The position numbers and the translations under genes were made by a program. DNA of 64,000 bases from contig NZ_CP019914.1 in assembly GCF_002214805.1 (NCBI RefSeq), forward strand, positions 3,125,640 to 3,189,639, written 5' to 3'. The notes under the pieces are model-generated. The model was not told the DNA's origin. It worked only from the letters and a program-made list of their open reading frames with translations, and searched no databases. Shown piece after piece: positions 16,832 to 27,669 of this stretch; position 1 is the stretch's first letter; each line of letters opens with the position of its first letter. The DNA comes from Brachyspira hampsonii. Its GTDB lineage: Bacteria; Spirochaetota; Brachyspiria; Brachyspirales; Brachyspiraceae.

Positions 16832-18418
16832 ATGAAAAATATGAAACATAGAATAGAAAAAATTATTAAACTTCTTTCAGAGGGGCTTTATGAAAGGGAA
16901 GAAATAGTGTCTTTAACTCTGCTTAGTGCCATAGCAGGAAAGCCGATATTTCTATACGGTCCTCCGGGAACTGCTAAAAGTTTTATAGCTAAAAGAGTGT
17001 CATCAGCATTTAAAGATTCAAAATATTTCGGATATTTGATGCAGAGATTTTCTACGCCGGAAGATATATTCGGTCCTATTAGCTTGGAAGAATTAAAAAA
17101 TGATAAATATATAAGAAAAACTGAGGGATATTTACCGGATGCAGATTTTGCATTTTTAGATGAAATATGGAAAAGTACGCCTGCTATACTTAATACACTT
17201 TTGACTATAATAAATGAAAGAGTTTTTAAAAATGGAAATGAAGAAATAAAAGTACCATTAAAGGCTTTAATTTCAGCAAGCAATGAAACTCCGCCTGAAG
17301 GTCAGGGGCTTGAGGCTTTATATGACAGGTTTATTATTCGTTTAATGGTTAATAATATAAAAAGCAGAGATAATTTTGAGAAGATACTTGAAAATACTCA
17401 ATTAGATTCTTATATAAATATAGATGATGAATTGAAAATATCAAATGATGAATGGGTTAATATAAGAAAAGAAGTAAATAATATAAAACTCTCAAAATCA
17501 GTTATTGATATAATTCATAATATAAAACTTTCTATAGAAAAATTTAATGAGGATAATAGAGATATAGCAATATATGTTTCCGACAGAAGATGGCAGCATA
17601 TTTCATATTTGCTTAAAACTGCCGCGTATTTAAATGGGAGAAATGAAGTTGATATTTATGAAAGCATTTTAATTTATAATTGCTTATGGAGTTTGGAAGA
17701 GCATATTGAATCAGTAAAGAAAATAGTAGAGAATGCTATAAGTTTATGCTATGATTTGAATAATCAGAATATTAATGAATGGAGAGAAAGTTTTAAGAGT
17801 GTTCAGAAAAATATAGATGATGAGTTTTATAATTTAGAAAAGACTTATAATACGGAAAATATAGATGATAAGCCTCATATGGCAAAAACTTTATTCATTA
17901 ATATTGATGAATACGGAAATAAGGGTGAAACTATAATATATATACCAATAAAACAATTAGGTAAAAAAGGTTATTTTTATCCTTTAGATATAGGAAGGAA
18001 TCAGACAAGAAAATTCAGATGCAATTTTAACGGTACAGATAAATGTACTATTGAAATAAATTCTGCCACTGCGGCAAATGGTTTTGTATCGGGGATGCTT
18101 TCTAAAAATTATGAGTTTCTTACCGAAGCTGAACCTGATTTTTATATGAAAAAGGTTAGTCCTAAAAAACTTGAAAAAGAAAAAAAAGATTCCTATTTAA
18201 AATTAATCAATTCTTTAATATCAAGCATTGAGAATATTATAGTGAATTTTAAAAATGACTTTAATAAGGATAAATATTCAAATAAAAGTGTATTCATCTC
18301 AGATGATAATTTCAATTTTTTCACAGAAATGTTTAATTCTTATATAGAAAATCTTGAGAGTGAGAAATTGGATGCACAAAGACTTAAAAGTGAAATAGAG
18401 CAGCATGAAACAATTTGA
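16832..18418 (+). CDS. ravA: RavA-like MoxR-family AAA+ ATPase
   Basis: The protein has 528 residues. The AAA+ module covers about residues 1-330: Walker A YGPPGTAKSF, Walker B FAFLDEIWKS, sensor 1 ISASNE, and the arginine-finger region ALYDRFIIRL. YVSDRRWQHISYLLKTAA is characteristic of RavA. The remaining ~200 residues match the position of the RavA discoidal/LARA region. In E. coli RavA forms hexamers with the VWA protein ViaA and acts as a chaperone for respiratory complexes. The stop overlaps the start of the next gene, a ViaA-like protein, by 14 bases, supporting the pair assignment. Confidence 0.87.
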   Translation: MKNMKHRIEKIIKLLSEGLYEREEIVSLTLLSAIAGKPIFLYGPPGTAKSFIAKRVSSAFKDSKYFGYLMQRFSTPEDIFGPISLEELKNDKYIRKTEGYLPDADFAFLDEIWKSTPAILNTLLTIINERVFKNGNEEIKVPLKALISASNETPPEGQGLEALYDRFIIRLMVNNIKSRDNFEKILENTQLDSYINIDDELKISNDEWVNIRKEVNNIKLSKSVIDIIHNIKLSIEKFNEDNRDIAIYVSDRRWQHISYLLKTAAYLNGRNEVDIYESILIYNCLWSLEEHIESVKKIVENAISLCYDLNNQNINEWRESFKSVQKNIDDEFYNLEKTYNTENIDDKPHMAKTLFINIDEYGNKGETIIYIPIKQLGKKGYFYPLDIGRNQTRKFRCNFNGTDKCTIEINSATAANGFVSGMLSKNYEFLTEAEPDFYMKKVSPKKLEKEKKDSYLKLINSLISSIENIIVNFKNDFNKDKYSNKSVFISDDNFNFFTEMFNSYIENLESEKLDAQRLKSEIEQHETI

Positions 18419-19802
18419 TAATGATTCTTACAAAGATGAAATAAAAAAAACAGAGATAATGGCTAAGGGAGTATTTAATAGTGCTTTTAATAATCTCAGC
18501 AGCGATGAAAGATTGAGTGAAGAATTAGAAATAAAAATTACTAAATGGAAAAAAGATTTAAATGTATTTATAAATGATAATAATCCGTATCAGGACAATA
18601 AAACAGAATTAGATATAGCATTAAAAAAATTGAAAAATACAAGCAGAGAAGATATATTTAATGATTTAAATAGCTTAGATGCTTTATCTATTGATACAAA
18701 GTTTTGGAGATATAGATTATCAAATTCAGATGATTTAAATATATTAAAAAAAAATGTAATTTCAGTATGGGAAAAAACTTATAATAAAAAAAATAATGAT
18801 TGGCTTGTTTCTACTGTAAAAGAGAGAAGGGATAAATTTATTTCTGATATAGAATCTTGGATTAATTTGCTTAAAAAATTAAAATATATGTCAAATATAC
18901 TCAGAATAAAAACGGGAGTATTATGGGATTTTAGAGTAGGGGAGTTGGAGGAAGAAGATATATCTTTATTAAAGAGATGGGTTGATTTTATTAATAAATA
19001 TAAAGATATAGAAATAATTTGCGACAGTATAGGAAGAAGAATTGATATAGAAAAATCATTGAGAAATGTTGAGTTTAAAAATACCTACAGTAATACAAAT
19101 AAAAAAATAAGTTCTAAAGAAGAGATAGTTGGAATATACTTTGCCAAAGATATAGAAAATGTTATACCAGAGGAGCTTTCTTTATTATGCAGCAAAGAAA
19201 GTGAAAAATTATTTAAACTAAAATATATAGAAAATAGGCTTATGTGCTTTGATAAGAGTGCTTATGTATTTAATGATGATATGGATTATATAGTAAGGGC
19301 AGGATATAGGGAAGGAAAAGGCGATATGATTATATGTATAGATACAAGCGGTTCTATGAAAGGTATTAATGAATATATTGCAAAAGCTGTTATGTTTAAA
19401 ATGGTTATGCAGGCTTTATCCGAAAATAGAAATGCCTATCTTATCAATTTCAGCACTGAGATATATACATGCAAATTCACTAAAGAAAATGGAATTGAAG
19501 ATTTAATAAAGTTTTTGAAGTTAAGTTATCATGGCGGTTCGGATATATATAAAGCACTTTATGAGGCAAATAGAATGATGAATACATCTAGCTTTAAAAA
19601 TGCCGATGTTTTAGTTTTATCCGATTTTATAATGGAGGATATGCCTAATAATTTGGTAACTATGTGCAGCAGACAAAAAAATAATGGGAATAAATATTTT
19701 GCTGTATCTATAGGAAAATTTCCATTCGGCTATTCATACAGGAAAGTATTTAACAAACATTGGATATTTGATATAGATAATGGTTTAAAAGAAATTTATT
19801 AA
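18405..19802 (+). CDS. viaA: ViaA-like VWA domain protein
   Basis: The protein has 465 residues. A helical N-terminal region of about 280 residues precedes a VWA domain with an intact MIDAS motif, DTSGSMKG near residue 313, then the Thr/Asp positions in HGGSDIYKAL and VLSDFIMED. The architecture and coupling to a RavA-like ATPase match ViaA. The pair is thought to remodel anaerobic respiratory enzymes and influences aminoglycoside uptake in E. coli; transfer of this role to a spirochaete is inference. The 14-base overlap with the ATPase gene implies translational coupling. Confidence 0.87.
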   Translation: MKQFDNDSYKDEIKKTEIMAKGVFNSAFNNLSSDERLSEELEIKITKWKKDLNVFINDNNPYQDNKTELDIALKKLKNTSREDIFNDLNSLDALSIDTKFWRYRLSNSDDLNILKKNVISVWEKTYNKKNNDWLVSTVKERRDKFISDIESWINLLKKLKYMSNILRIKTGVLWDFRVGELEEEDISLLKRWVDFINKYKDIEIICDSIGRRIDIEKSLRNVEFKNTYSNTNKKISSKEEIVGIYFAKDIENVIPEELSLLCSKESEKLFKLKYIENRLMCFDKSAYVFNDDMDYIVRAGYREGKGDMIICIDTSGSMKGINEYIAKAVMFKMVMQALSENRNAYLINFSTEIYTCKFTKENGIEDLIKFLKLSYHGGSDIYKALYEANRMMNTSSFKNADVLVLSDFIMEDMPNNLVTMCSRQKNNGNKYFAVSIGKFPFGYSYRKVFNKHWIFDIDNGLKEIY

Positions 19803-19824
19803 TTATTATATATTATGTTTATAA

Positions 19825-22599
19825 TTATTTTTTTTGTGTCCAGTTAGTTTTAATAAAAATATTATTTTTTATGTTATAACGACCTATATAATTAAAATTT
19901 TTCTCAAGATTAGCATTAGGATCTGCATTTGCTGTTATAATAACATCAATACCATTAATATTTTTGTAATCATTAGTTATAATTTTCCCAGTAAACGGAT
20001 TTGTAGGGTTATTTAGATGCTTAACAGCTAAATATGGAACATCTGCTATAGTCATAAATGTGTTGTTAGATACTATATCACCTCTTGAGTCAAAATCTTT
20101 AAAATAAAGCATAGAATTAAATACTTTGAATCCTTCCATATCATTTTCATCAAATATAGACGGCGAGAAATATCCTGAATGATCTGAAACTATTATTATT
20201 TTTGTATTATCATAAACTTTATTTTGTTTTAAGTATTTAAAAAAGTTTGCAAGTTCTCTAAAAGAAGCAACTGTGGCGTAGTAGCTTCTTGCCGAAAATT
20301 CACTTCCAAAATATTTTACTTCTTCTTCCGGAAGAGTTTCTATATTTAATGATGGGATAAAATTAGTATTATAATTAAATGGTTCATGAGTACTGTCGCT
20401 ATGCATAATATTAAAATAATTACCTTTTTCATTTATTACAGTTAGATTAGTTAATGCTTGTAATAGAGTATATTCTTGTATGCTATTACCAACTATAGCT
20501 AAATTTCTTCCGGAGTTAGGTATGAACCAATCATTTTTTGCATATAATTTGTTCCTTAAAAAAACAGGAAGCATTCTGAATAATGAGAATCTTACAGCTC
20601 TGTTTTTATTATTTTTAACTATGTCATTTGTATAAATATTATTATCTGCATTGTTATCAAGCAGATTGTTCAATTCTTTTTCCATCATACTGTTGTTTTG
20701 ATTATATGCTTTTATATTTGTATAATTTTTAAATATAGTTAAATCAGGAGTCCAAGAAAGATTAGCAAAAGAAGGATCAAATGTTACAGAATCATATCCT
20801 GCCTTATAAAATAATTGAGGCATCATAATGAGTGATTCATTATGCTTATCTTTTAAATTGTATTTTCCATCTATTTCAAATGGAGCATATTCATATCCTC
20901 CATATAATGCTTGTATGCTTCCAAAAGTAGCAGCTCCAAAAGCAGCAGTATTTGGATACCATACAAAGCCCTCAAATTCCTTTTTTATATCTTCAAATCT
21001 GTCAAATACTAAATTACCAAATTCGGGATTTCCTCTGTCTAATATTATAATAAATATGTTTGTTCCTGTTTTAGAAAAATTAAATATATCGTATTTGTTA
21101 TTAATATTTTTATTAATGGAAGATATTTCTAATAATTTTTTCTGCTCACTGCTAATTTTTGTAAAATTGAATATTGATACAGCAGATAAACTTATTATTA
21201 TAATTATAAATATATTGAATATCAAATTTATTAATTTCTTTCTTATTACCAAAAATGTTAAGAATAAAGCTAATAATATTAAAATGCTATTTATTATTAT
21301 TTGTTTTAAATTGGGTATTAGTAAATACTCTAATTCAAATTTAAAATTACTAGATATATATCCGTAATCCATTACCATTATAAAAGTATTAATTAATGAT
21401 GTTATTGCTATGAATATAAATAGAAAAGTTATATTATTTTTAAATTTTTCTGAAAATAGAAAATATAAAAATATTGGATAGACAAAAAATATACCAATAT
21501 ATTTAAAAAATACACTGAATATTATATTAAATGGATCTTGAAATTCCTGTCCTGAAGATGCTATCAATGAAGTTAAAATGAATAAACCGGATAGTACTGT
21601 TATAATTATAGATGATGATATAAATATTTTTAATCTTAATTTACTTTCTATTTTTATCAAATCTGATATTTTATTTTTAGCTATGAATATTATTAAAATA
21701 AAAATTGAAATAATAAACCAAATTAATAACAAATCTCTATAAGTTTTTACATGTATGATAAATATTTTTAAAAATGGATATTCTACAGCCGATTTATTTA
21801 TTAATGTATTTCTTAAAAAATATAAAATAGTCATTATGAATATAAAAATAGTATATAAAGAATATATTATTTTAGCAGCTAATATGAATATTTTATTATT
21901 TGATATGTTATTTATTATATTTTTTATTTTATCAATATTGATTAGAACTATATTTTTAAAAAATGAAAATGCACAGTTAATAGTCCAATATAGTAAAAGT
22001 ATAGAAGGAGAATTATATAAGAATACTAAGAAGAATAAACTCATTAAAAATATAGGTATTGATTCTTTAAATGTTAATTTTTTAGAATATACAAATGTTG
22101 ATGCAAGAGAAAAAGATGTCATTACAAACGGCAGTAAATTTATATAATAATTTCCTATATGAATTATTTTATCTGGTTCTCCTAAACTTTTTATAAGCCA
22201 AAAACTTTCTGTATTTGTACCTGTTAAACTAGTAAAAAAATTATATCCGGCTAAAAAGAAAGGTATTTGTATTAATAATCCTAATACTCCTCTAAAAGCA
22301 TAAATGGTTTTATATTTGTTGATTCTTTGACATGTTCTTATTAATAAATAAGCCTGATCTCCTTTATATACTGCTTTTATATTATCTATCATAGGCTTCA
22401 TTTTGTTCTGTATATCTCTTTCTTTCTGCTGCCATTTTTCGGCTATATTGTATAAAGGGAGCGATAATATATTTATAATCAAACTTACTAAAATGACACT
22501 TACTGTATAGCTGCTCTGAGTTGATACTTTAAGATAGTAGAATATTATTTCTAAAATAAATTCTATAGGGTATATAGTTAAATTATATATTATATTCAT
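19825..22599 (-). CDS. YidC/Oxa1-like domain fused to a sulfatase/LtaS-like phosphotransferase
   Basis: The protein has 924 residues. Residues 1 to about 225 match the YidC/Oxa1 core: TM followed by an amphipathic segment (PLYNIAEKWQQKERDIQNKMKPMI), the LLIQIPFFLAGYNFF block and the final TM pair with LLLYWTINCAFSF. Six or seven further helices follow (to about 490). The C-terminal ~400 residues form an alkaline-phosphatase-superfamily domain with D521 (IIILDRG), candidate nucleophile T558 (FGAATFGS), HSDSTHEP and D806-H807 (VSDHSGYF). The conserved YidC groove arginine is Asn (N43). It is likely an envelope enzyme that transfers phosphoglycerol or phosphoethanolamine-like groups, with the YidC part as a partner channel or scaffold. 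Confidence 0.85.
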   Translation of the reverse strand: MNIIYNLTIYPIEFILEIIFYYLKVSTQSSYTVSVILVSLIINILSLPLYNIAEKWQQKERDIQNKMKPMIDNIKAVYKGDQAYLLIRTCQRINKYKTIYAFRGVLGLLIQIPFFLAGYNFFTSLTGTNTESFWLIKSLGEPDKIIHIGNYYINLLPFVMTSFSLASTFVYSKKLTFKESIPIFLMSLFFLVFLYNSPSILLLYWTINCAFSFFKNIVLINIDKIKNIINNISNNKIFILAAKIIYSLYTIFIFIMTILYFLRNTLINKSAVEYPFLKIFIIHVKTYRDLLLIWFIISIFILIIFIAKNKISDLIKIESKLRLKIFISSSIIITVLSGLFILTSLIASSGQEFQDPFNIIFSVFFKYIGIFFVYPIFLYFLFSEKFKNNITFLFIFIAITSLINTFIMVMDYGYISSNFKFELEYLLIPNLKQIIINSILILLALFLTFLVIRKKLINLIFNIFIIIIISLSAVSIFNFTKISSEQKKLLEISSINKNINNKYDIFNFSKTGTNIFIIILDRGNPEFGNLVFDRFEDIKKEFEGFVWYPNTAAFGAATFGSIQALYGGYEYAPFEIDGKYNLKDKHNESLIMMPQLFYKAGYDSVTFDPSFANLSWTPDLTIFKNYTNIKAYNQNNSMMEKELNNLLDNNADNNIYTNDIVKNNKNRAVRFSLFRMLPVFLRNKLYAKNDWFIPNSGRNLAIVGNSIQEYTLLQALTNLTVINEKGNYFNIMHSDSTHEPFNYNTNFIPSLNIETLPEEEVKYFGSEFSARSYYATVASFRELANFFKYLKQNKVYDNTKIIIVSDHSGYFSPSIFDENDMEGFKVFNSMLYFKDFDSRGDIVSNNTFMTIADVPYLAVKHLNNPTNPFTGKIITNDYKNINGIDVIITANADPNANLEKNFNYIGRYNIKNNIFIKTNWTQKK

Positions 22600-22675
22600 A
22601 AAAAGAATTATCCTAAAAAATATTAGGATATTATATTATAATTACATAATTTTTTCAAATTATATATGTTATATT

Positions 22676-23533
<858 letters not shown>

Positions 23534-23644
23534 ATAATTTCACCCTATATAATATAATTAAAATCATTTCTAGTTATTATATGTAGTATTTCTATAAAGT
23601 CAATGATATTGTGAAATAAAAGTTATATTTTGTAATAAAATTAC

Positions 23645-23673
23645 TTGTATATAAGTAAAAAATATAGTATAAT
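23645..23673 (+). promoter_or_regulatory. promoter of the oadGAB operon
   Basis: TTGTAT at 23645-23650 and a perfect TATAAT at 23668-23673 are separated by 17 bases, with a predicted start near 23680 and a 30-base leader to oadG. No operator is obvious. Confidence 0.65.
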
Positions 23674-23709
23674 GCAGTATTAAAAAAATTAGAGAATAGG
23701 AGTATTTTG

Positions 23710-23955
23710 ATGAATAGTAGTATCATGGAAGCATTGCAAATAATGATCATTGGTATGGGCGTTGTTGTATTGTTTTTAATTATATTAGTTTTCGTTATGA
23801 AGATTGTCAGTGCTGTTGTAGCTCAAGTAGACAAATTAATGCCTCCTCCTCAGGAAGCAATTTCGTCTTCTCCGGCACCGGTGCAAACAACTAATAATGA
23901 TAAGATGGTAGCTATAGCAATAGCTTTAGCACATGTTCATAGTAATAAAAAATAA
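23710..23955 (+). CDS. oadG: oxaloacetate decarboxylase gamma subunit
   Basis: The 81-residue protein has one N-terminal membrane helix (MIIGMGVVVLFLIILVFVMKIV) followed by a Pro-rich linker (PPPQEAISSSPAP) and a short C-terminal region. This is the classic layout of OadG, which anchors the alpha subunit and helps assembly of the sodium-pumping decarboxylase. The ATG at 23710 is chosen over an adjacent TTG because AGGAG lies seven bases upstream. First gene of the gamma-alpha-beta operon. Confidence 0.9.
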   Translation: MNSSIMEALQIMIIGMGVVVLFLIILVFVMKIVSAVVAQVDKLMPPPQEAISSSPAPVQTTNNDKMVAIAIALAHVHSNKK

Positions 23956-23992
23956 GATTATATAGTTTATTAAGATTTAAGGAGAAATGATA

Positions 23993-25801
23993 ATGGCTAA
24001 AAAAGAAGTAAAATTTATGCTAACAGCATTCAGAGACGGATTTCAATCTGTTTATGGTGCTAGAGTATTATCTAAAGATTTTATGCCTGCTGTAGAAGCA
24101 TTTGTTAAGGCAGGAGTTACATATTTTGAATCAGGCGGCGGTGCAACTTTCCAAAGTGCATTTTTTTATAACCAAGAAAATGCTTTTGATGTAATGGATA
24201 CTTTCAGAAAAACAGTAGGTCCTGACGTTAATTTACAAACATTAGCAAGAGGTGTCAATGTTGTAGGTTTGGAATCTCAGCCTAGAGAAATGATTAAATT
24301 ACATGCCCAATTATTCAAAAAACATGGTATTACAACAATTAGAAACTTTGATGCTTTAAATGATGTAAATAACCTTATATTCAGCGGTAAATGTATTAAA
24401 GAAGCAGGACTTAAACATCAGGTATGTGTTAGTATGATGGCTTTGCCTCCTGGATGCGAAGGTGCCCATGATGCAGCTTTTTATGCAAAAGTATTAAAAC
24501 AAATTAAAGATAATGTAGATTTTGATTCTGTATGTTTCAAAGATGCTTCAGGTACTTCAACTCCTCAGGTTGTTTATGATACAGTTAAAGAGGCTAGAAA
24601 ACTTTTGGGTTCTGATATGCATATACAAGTTCATAGTCATGAAACTGCAGGTATAGGTGCGGTTCAGTACAGAGCTGCTTTGGAAGCAGGTGCTGATTGT
24701 ATAGACCTTTCAGCTGCTCCTGTGTCTGGCGGTACTTGTCAAACAGATGTTATAGTTATGTGGCATGCTTTAAGAGGAACTGAATATGAATTAAAAATTG
24801 ATATAGATAAAATCAGAGAAGCTGAAGAAGTATTTAAAGATTGTATGAAAGATTACTTCTTACCACCTGAAAGCAGAACAGTGGAACCTATGATTCCATT
24901 TGCTCCAATGCCGGGAGGTGCTTTAACAGCTAATACTCAAATGATGAGAGATATTAATGTAATGAATAGATTCCCTGAAGTTATAAAAGCTATGACTGAA
25001 GTTGTAAAAAAAGGCGGTTTCGGTACTTCTGTAACTCCTGTATCTCAATTCTATTTCCAACAGGCATTTAATAATGTAATGCAAGGTAATTGGAAAAAAA
25101 TAGCTGACGGTTACGGTAAAATGGTATTAGGATATTTTGGAAAAACTCCTTCTACTCCAGACCCAGAAATAGTAAAAATAGCAAGCGAGCAATTAGGTTT
25201 ACAGCCTACAACTGAACTTGCTATGGATATAGATGATAAAAACCCTAAAAAAGGAAGAAAAGCTGCTGAACAGGCTTTAAAAGATGCTGGTATCACAGAT
25301 CTTTCAGATGAAAATGTATTTATAGCTGCTGCTTGTAAAGAAAAAGGTATACAGTTCCTTAAAGGCGAAGCTAAACTTGGTATTAGAAAAAATGCTCCTA
25401 ATACTGCTTCTTCTGGTGCTTCTCAATCTACAAGCAATGAAGTTACAGTTACTGTAGGCGGTTCAAGCTATGGAATAAAAATAGAAAATGGAAAAGCTAT
25501 AGTTGACGGAGTAAGCTATGACTATACTATCAAAGATGGTATAGTTGCTGGTGCTTCTCAGTCTGCTGCTCCTGCTTCTTCAGGTTCTGCTACTCCAGTT
25601 ACAGCTGGTTTACCTGGTACAGTTGTAAAAATAGTAGCTCCAGTAGGAACACAAGTTCAGGACGGTTCTACAGTATTGATCGTAGAAGCTATGAAAATGG
25701 AAGTAGAAATAAAATCTTCTGCTAATGGTGTTGTTAAAGAAGTTAAAGTTAAACCAGGAGACGCTGTAGTTGCTGGTCAGGAATTGGCTATTGTAGGCTA
25801 A
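23993..25801 (+). CDS. oadA: oxaloacetate decarboxylase alpha subunit with biotin domain
   Basis: The protein has 602 residues. The N-terminal carboxyltransferase barrel has the RD metal residue in [13 protein letters not shown], the catalytic lysine segment [11 protein letters not shown] and the metal histidines of [10 protein letters not shown] central conserved domain is followed by an Ala/Ser-rich linker and a biotinyl domain with EAMKMEVE, where lysine carries biotin. The family block usually reads RDxHQS; here it is RDGFQS. It transfers CO2 from oxaloacetate (or a related acid) to biotin, and OadB releases it while pumping Na+. The ATG at 23993 has GGAG eight bases upstream; an ATG two codons earlier would be too close to it. 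Confidence 0.93.
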   Translation: MAKKEVKFMLTAFRDGFQSVYGARVLSKDFMPAVEAFVKAGVTYFESGGGATFQSAFFYNQENAFDVMDTFRKTVGPDVNLQTLARGVNVVGLESQPREMIKLHAQLFKKHGITTIRNFDALNDVNNLIFSGKCIKEAGLKHQVCVSMMALPPGCEGAHDAAFYAKVLKQIKDNVDFDSVCFKDASGTSTPQVVYDTVKEARKLLGSDMHIQVHSHETAGIGAVQYRAALEAGADCIDLSAAPVSGGTCQTDVIVMWHALRGTEYELKIDIDKIREAEEVFKDCMKDYFLPPESRTVEPMIPFAPMPGGALTANTQMMRDINVMNRFPEVIKAMTEVVKKGGFGTSVTPVSQFYFQQAFNNVMQGNWKKIADGYGKMVLGYFGKTPSTPDPEIVKIASEQLGLQPTTELAMDIDDKNPKKGRKAAEQALKDAGITDLSDENVFIAAACKEKGIQFLKGEAKLGIRKNAPNTASSGASQSTSNEVTVTVGGSSYGIKIENGKAIVDGVSYDYTIKDGIVAGASQSAAPASSGSATPVTAGLPGTVVKIVAPVGTQVQDGSTVLIVEAMKMEVEIKSSANGVVKEVKVKPGDAVVAGQELAIVG

Positions 25802-25832
25802 TGATGATGCTTGTTGTAAGGAGATAAAAATA

Positions 25833-27209
25833 ATGAGAAAAATATTTTTAGTATTTGCACTTGTCTTTATGACTGCATCAATGGTACTTGCTCAGGAAAG
25901 TACTCAGAAACCTCTTAATATAAAAGATTCGCTTATTTCTTTGGCTAGAAATACAGCTTTTGGAGGACTTTTTCCTAGAAGCGAACAGGAAATAGCAGAA
26001 GCTCAGGCTAAAGCTGAAAATAGTAAGCAGGAAAAATATCAAACTAAATTAAATGATATTAAAGTAAAATCTGTACCACTATGGCAGAATCTTATAATGA
26101 TTTGTGTAGGACTAGTTTTAGTTTATCTTGCTATAGCTAAAGGATTTGAACCATTACTTCTTATTCCTATAGGTATGGGTGGTATTTTGGCTAATATTCC
26201 TATTGCTAATATTGCAGCACTTCCTGTAGTTGAAGTTATGAACGGTATACCAGTAACTTTAAGTAGCGGAGGTTTTTTGGGTCAGATATACACTTTTGGT
26301 ATTGAATCTGGATTGTTCCCATTATTCATATTTATAGGTGTTGGTGCTATGACAGATTTCGGACCTCTTATTGCTAACCCTAAAACTGCATTATTAGGTG
26401 CTGCTGCTCAGATAGGTATATTCGGAACTTTGCTTGGTGCTATGATATTATCAACTTATGTTCCTGTAATTTCTTTCACTTTGAAAGATGCTGCTTCTAT
26501 AGGTATTATAGGCGGTGCTGACGGTCCTACTGCTATATTTACAGCTTCAAGACTTTCACCTTCTTTATTGGGTGCTATTGCTGTTGCTGCTTATTCATAT
26601 ATGGCTTTGGTTCCTATTATTCAGCCTCCTATTATGAAATGGCTTACTACTGAAAAAGAAAGAAAAATTGAAATGAAACAGTTACGTCCTGTAAGCAAAA
26701 GAGAAAAAATTATTTTCCCTCTTAGCGTTATAATACTTGTAGCTTTACTTTTACCTGATGCTGCTCCTCTTATTGGTGCTGTTATGTTTGGTAATTTGCT
26801 TAAAGAATCTGGTGTTACTGACAGACTTTCAAAAACTGCTCAGAATGAATTAATAAACATTGTTACAATTATGTTAGGTTTATCAGTTGGAAGTAAATTA
26901 GCTGCTGATAAGTTCTTACGTTTTGAGACACTTGGTATATTGGTATTAGGTTTAGTAGCATTCTCTATGGGTACTGCAGGCGGTGTTCTTCTTGCTAAAT
27001 TAATGAATTTATTCAGCAAAGATAAAATCAATCCGCTTATTGGTGCTGCCGGAGTATCTGCTGTTCCTATGGCTGCAAGAGTTGCTAACAAAGTAGGACA
27101 AGAGGCTAACCCTCATAACTTCTTACTTATGCATGCTATGGGACCAAACGTTTCTGGTGTAATTGGTTCTGCAGTTGCTGCTGGAGTGCTTTTGGCTATA
27201 CTTGGTTAA
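25833..27209 (+). CDS. oadB: oxaloacetate decarboxylase beta subunit, Na+ pump
   Basis: The protein has 458 residues and about nine to eleven membrane helices. The conserved region [12 protein letters not shown] contains the Asp implicated in Na+ and proton coupling, and [19 protein letters not shown] is the second signature. An N-terminal signal-like helix plus a ~60-residue charged segment ([21 protein letters not shown]) precedes the core, longer than in enterobacterial OadB. It decarboxylates carboxybiotin and exports Na+. AAGGAG precedes the ATG. Last gene of the operon, followed by a strong terminator. Confidence 0.95.
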   Translation: MRKIFLVFALVFMTASMVLAQESTQKPLNIKDSLISLARNTAFGGLFPRSEQEIAEAQAKAENSKQEKYQTKLNDIKVKSVPLWQNLIMICVGLVLVYLAIAKGFEPLLLIPIGMGGILANIPIANIAALPVVEVMNGIPVTLSSGGFLGQIYTFGIESGLFPLFIFIGVGAMTDFGPLIANPKTALLGAAAQIGIFGTLLGAMILSTYVPVISFTLKDAASIGIIGGADGPTAIFTASRLSPSLLGAIAVAAYSYMALVPIIQPPIMKWLTTEKERKIEMKQLRPVSKREKIIFPLSVIILVALLLPDAAPLIGAVMFGNLLKESGVTDRLSKTAQNELINIVTIMLGLSVGSKLAADKFLRFETLGILVLGLVAFSMGTAGGVLLAKLMNLFSKDKINPLIGAAGVSAVPMAARVANKVGQEANPHNFLLMHAMGPNVSGVIGSAVAAGVLLAILG

Positions 27210-27235
27210 TGATTAAATTATTTATAAAAAATTAA

Positions 27236-27272
27236 AAGGTGTGAATCTTCAAAATGATTTGCACCTTTTTTA
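27236..27272 (+). terminator. rho-independent terminator of oadGAB
   Basis: A 12-pair stem (AAGGTGTGAATC with GATTTGCACCTT, two G-T pairs) with an 8-base loop is followed by T-rich sequence to 27272, 27 bases after the oadB stop. Confidence 0.88.
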
Positions 27273-27339
27273 TTTATTCTATATTGATTTTTTTTTGATA
27301 TATATTATACTATAGATATACTATTCAAGGAATGATTTG

Positions 27340-27567
27340 ATGTCAGCAAACAGCAAACAGCAAACAGCAAACAGCAAACAGCAAACAGCAAACAGCAAAC
27401 AGCAAACAGCAAACAGCAAACAGCAAACAGCAAACAGCAAACAGCAAACAGCAAACAGCAAACAGCAAACAGCAAACAGCAAACAGCAAACAGCAAACAG
27501 CAAACAGCAAACAGCAAACAGCAAACAGCAAACAGCAAACAGCAAACAGCAAACAGCAAAATTCTAA
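27340..27567 (+). CDS. hypothetical repeat-encoded leader peptide (QQTANSK units)
   Basis: An ATG with AAGGA eight bases upstream opens a frame through the 31-copy CAGCAAA repeat, giving seven-residue peptide repeats (QQTANSK), and stops at TAA 27565-27567 just after it. All frames of the repeat are stop-free. In one alternative frame the sequence stays open to a TGA at 27671-27673 that overlaps the ATG of the glycosyltransferase as ATGA. Copy numbers of 30 or 33 would place this ATG in that frame. Whether it is translated is unknown. Confidence 0.3.
   Translation: MSANSKQQTANSKQQTANSKQQTANSKQQTANSKQQTANSKQQTANSKQQTANSKQQTANSKQQTANSKQQTAKF
27344..27560 (+). repeat. heptanucleotide tandem repeat (CAGCAAA), 31 copies
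   Basis: The tract is 217 bases of perfect CAGCAAA units without interruption, with open reading in all six frames. It lies between the oadGAB terminator and a two-gene glycosyltransferase unit. Its perfection implies recent slippage or strong homogenisation, so copy number should vary between isolates. Confidence 0.98.
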
Positions 27568-27669
27568 ATTAATCAGTCAAAACTTTTTCTTTTTTATTTT
27601 AATCAAAAGTAATTTTATCTCTTCATTGCAAATTTTTTTATATAATATTTGTTTTATAGGTGCTTCATT

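Noticed and set aside
27305..27567. Overlapping minus-strand frames made of LLFAVCC repeats
   Set aside because: They arise because the 7-base unit has no stop in any frame; there is no ribosome binding site or promoter on that strand and the composition is purely repeat-derived.
27649..27669. Longer start (TTG) for the GtrB-like gene
   Set aside because: The ATG at 27670 has a TAGGTG ribosome binding site and begins exactly at the family start (MKISVIVPCYNEE).
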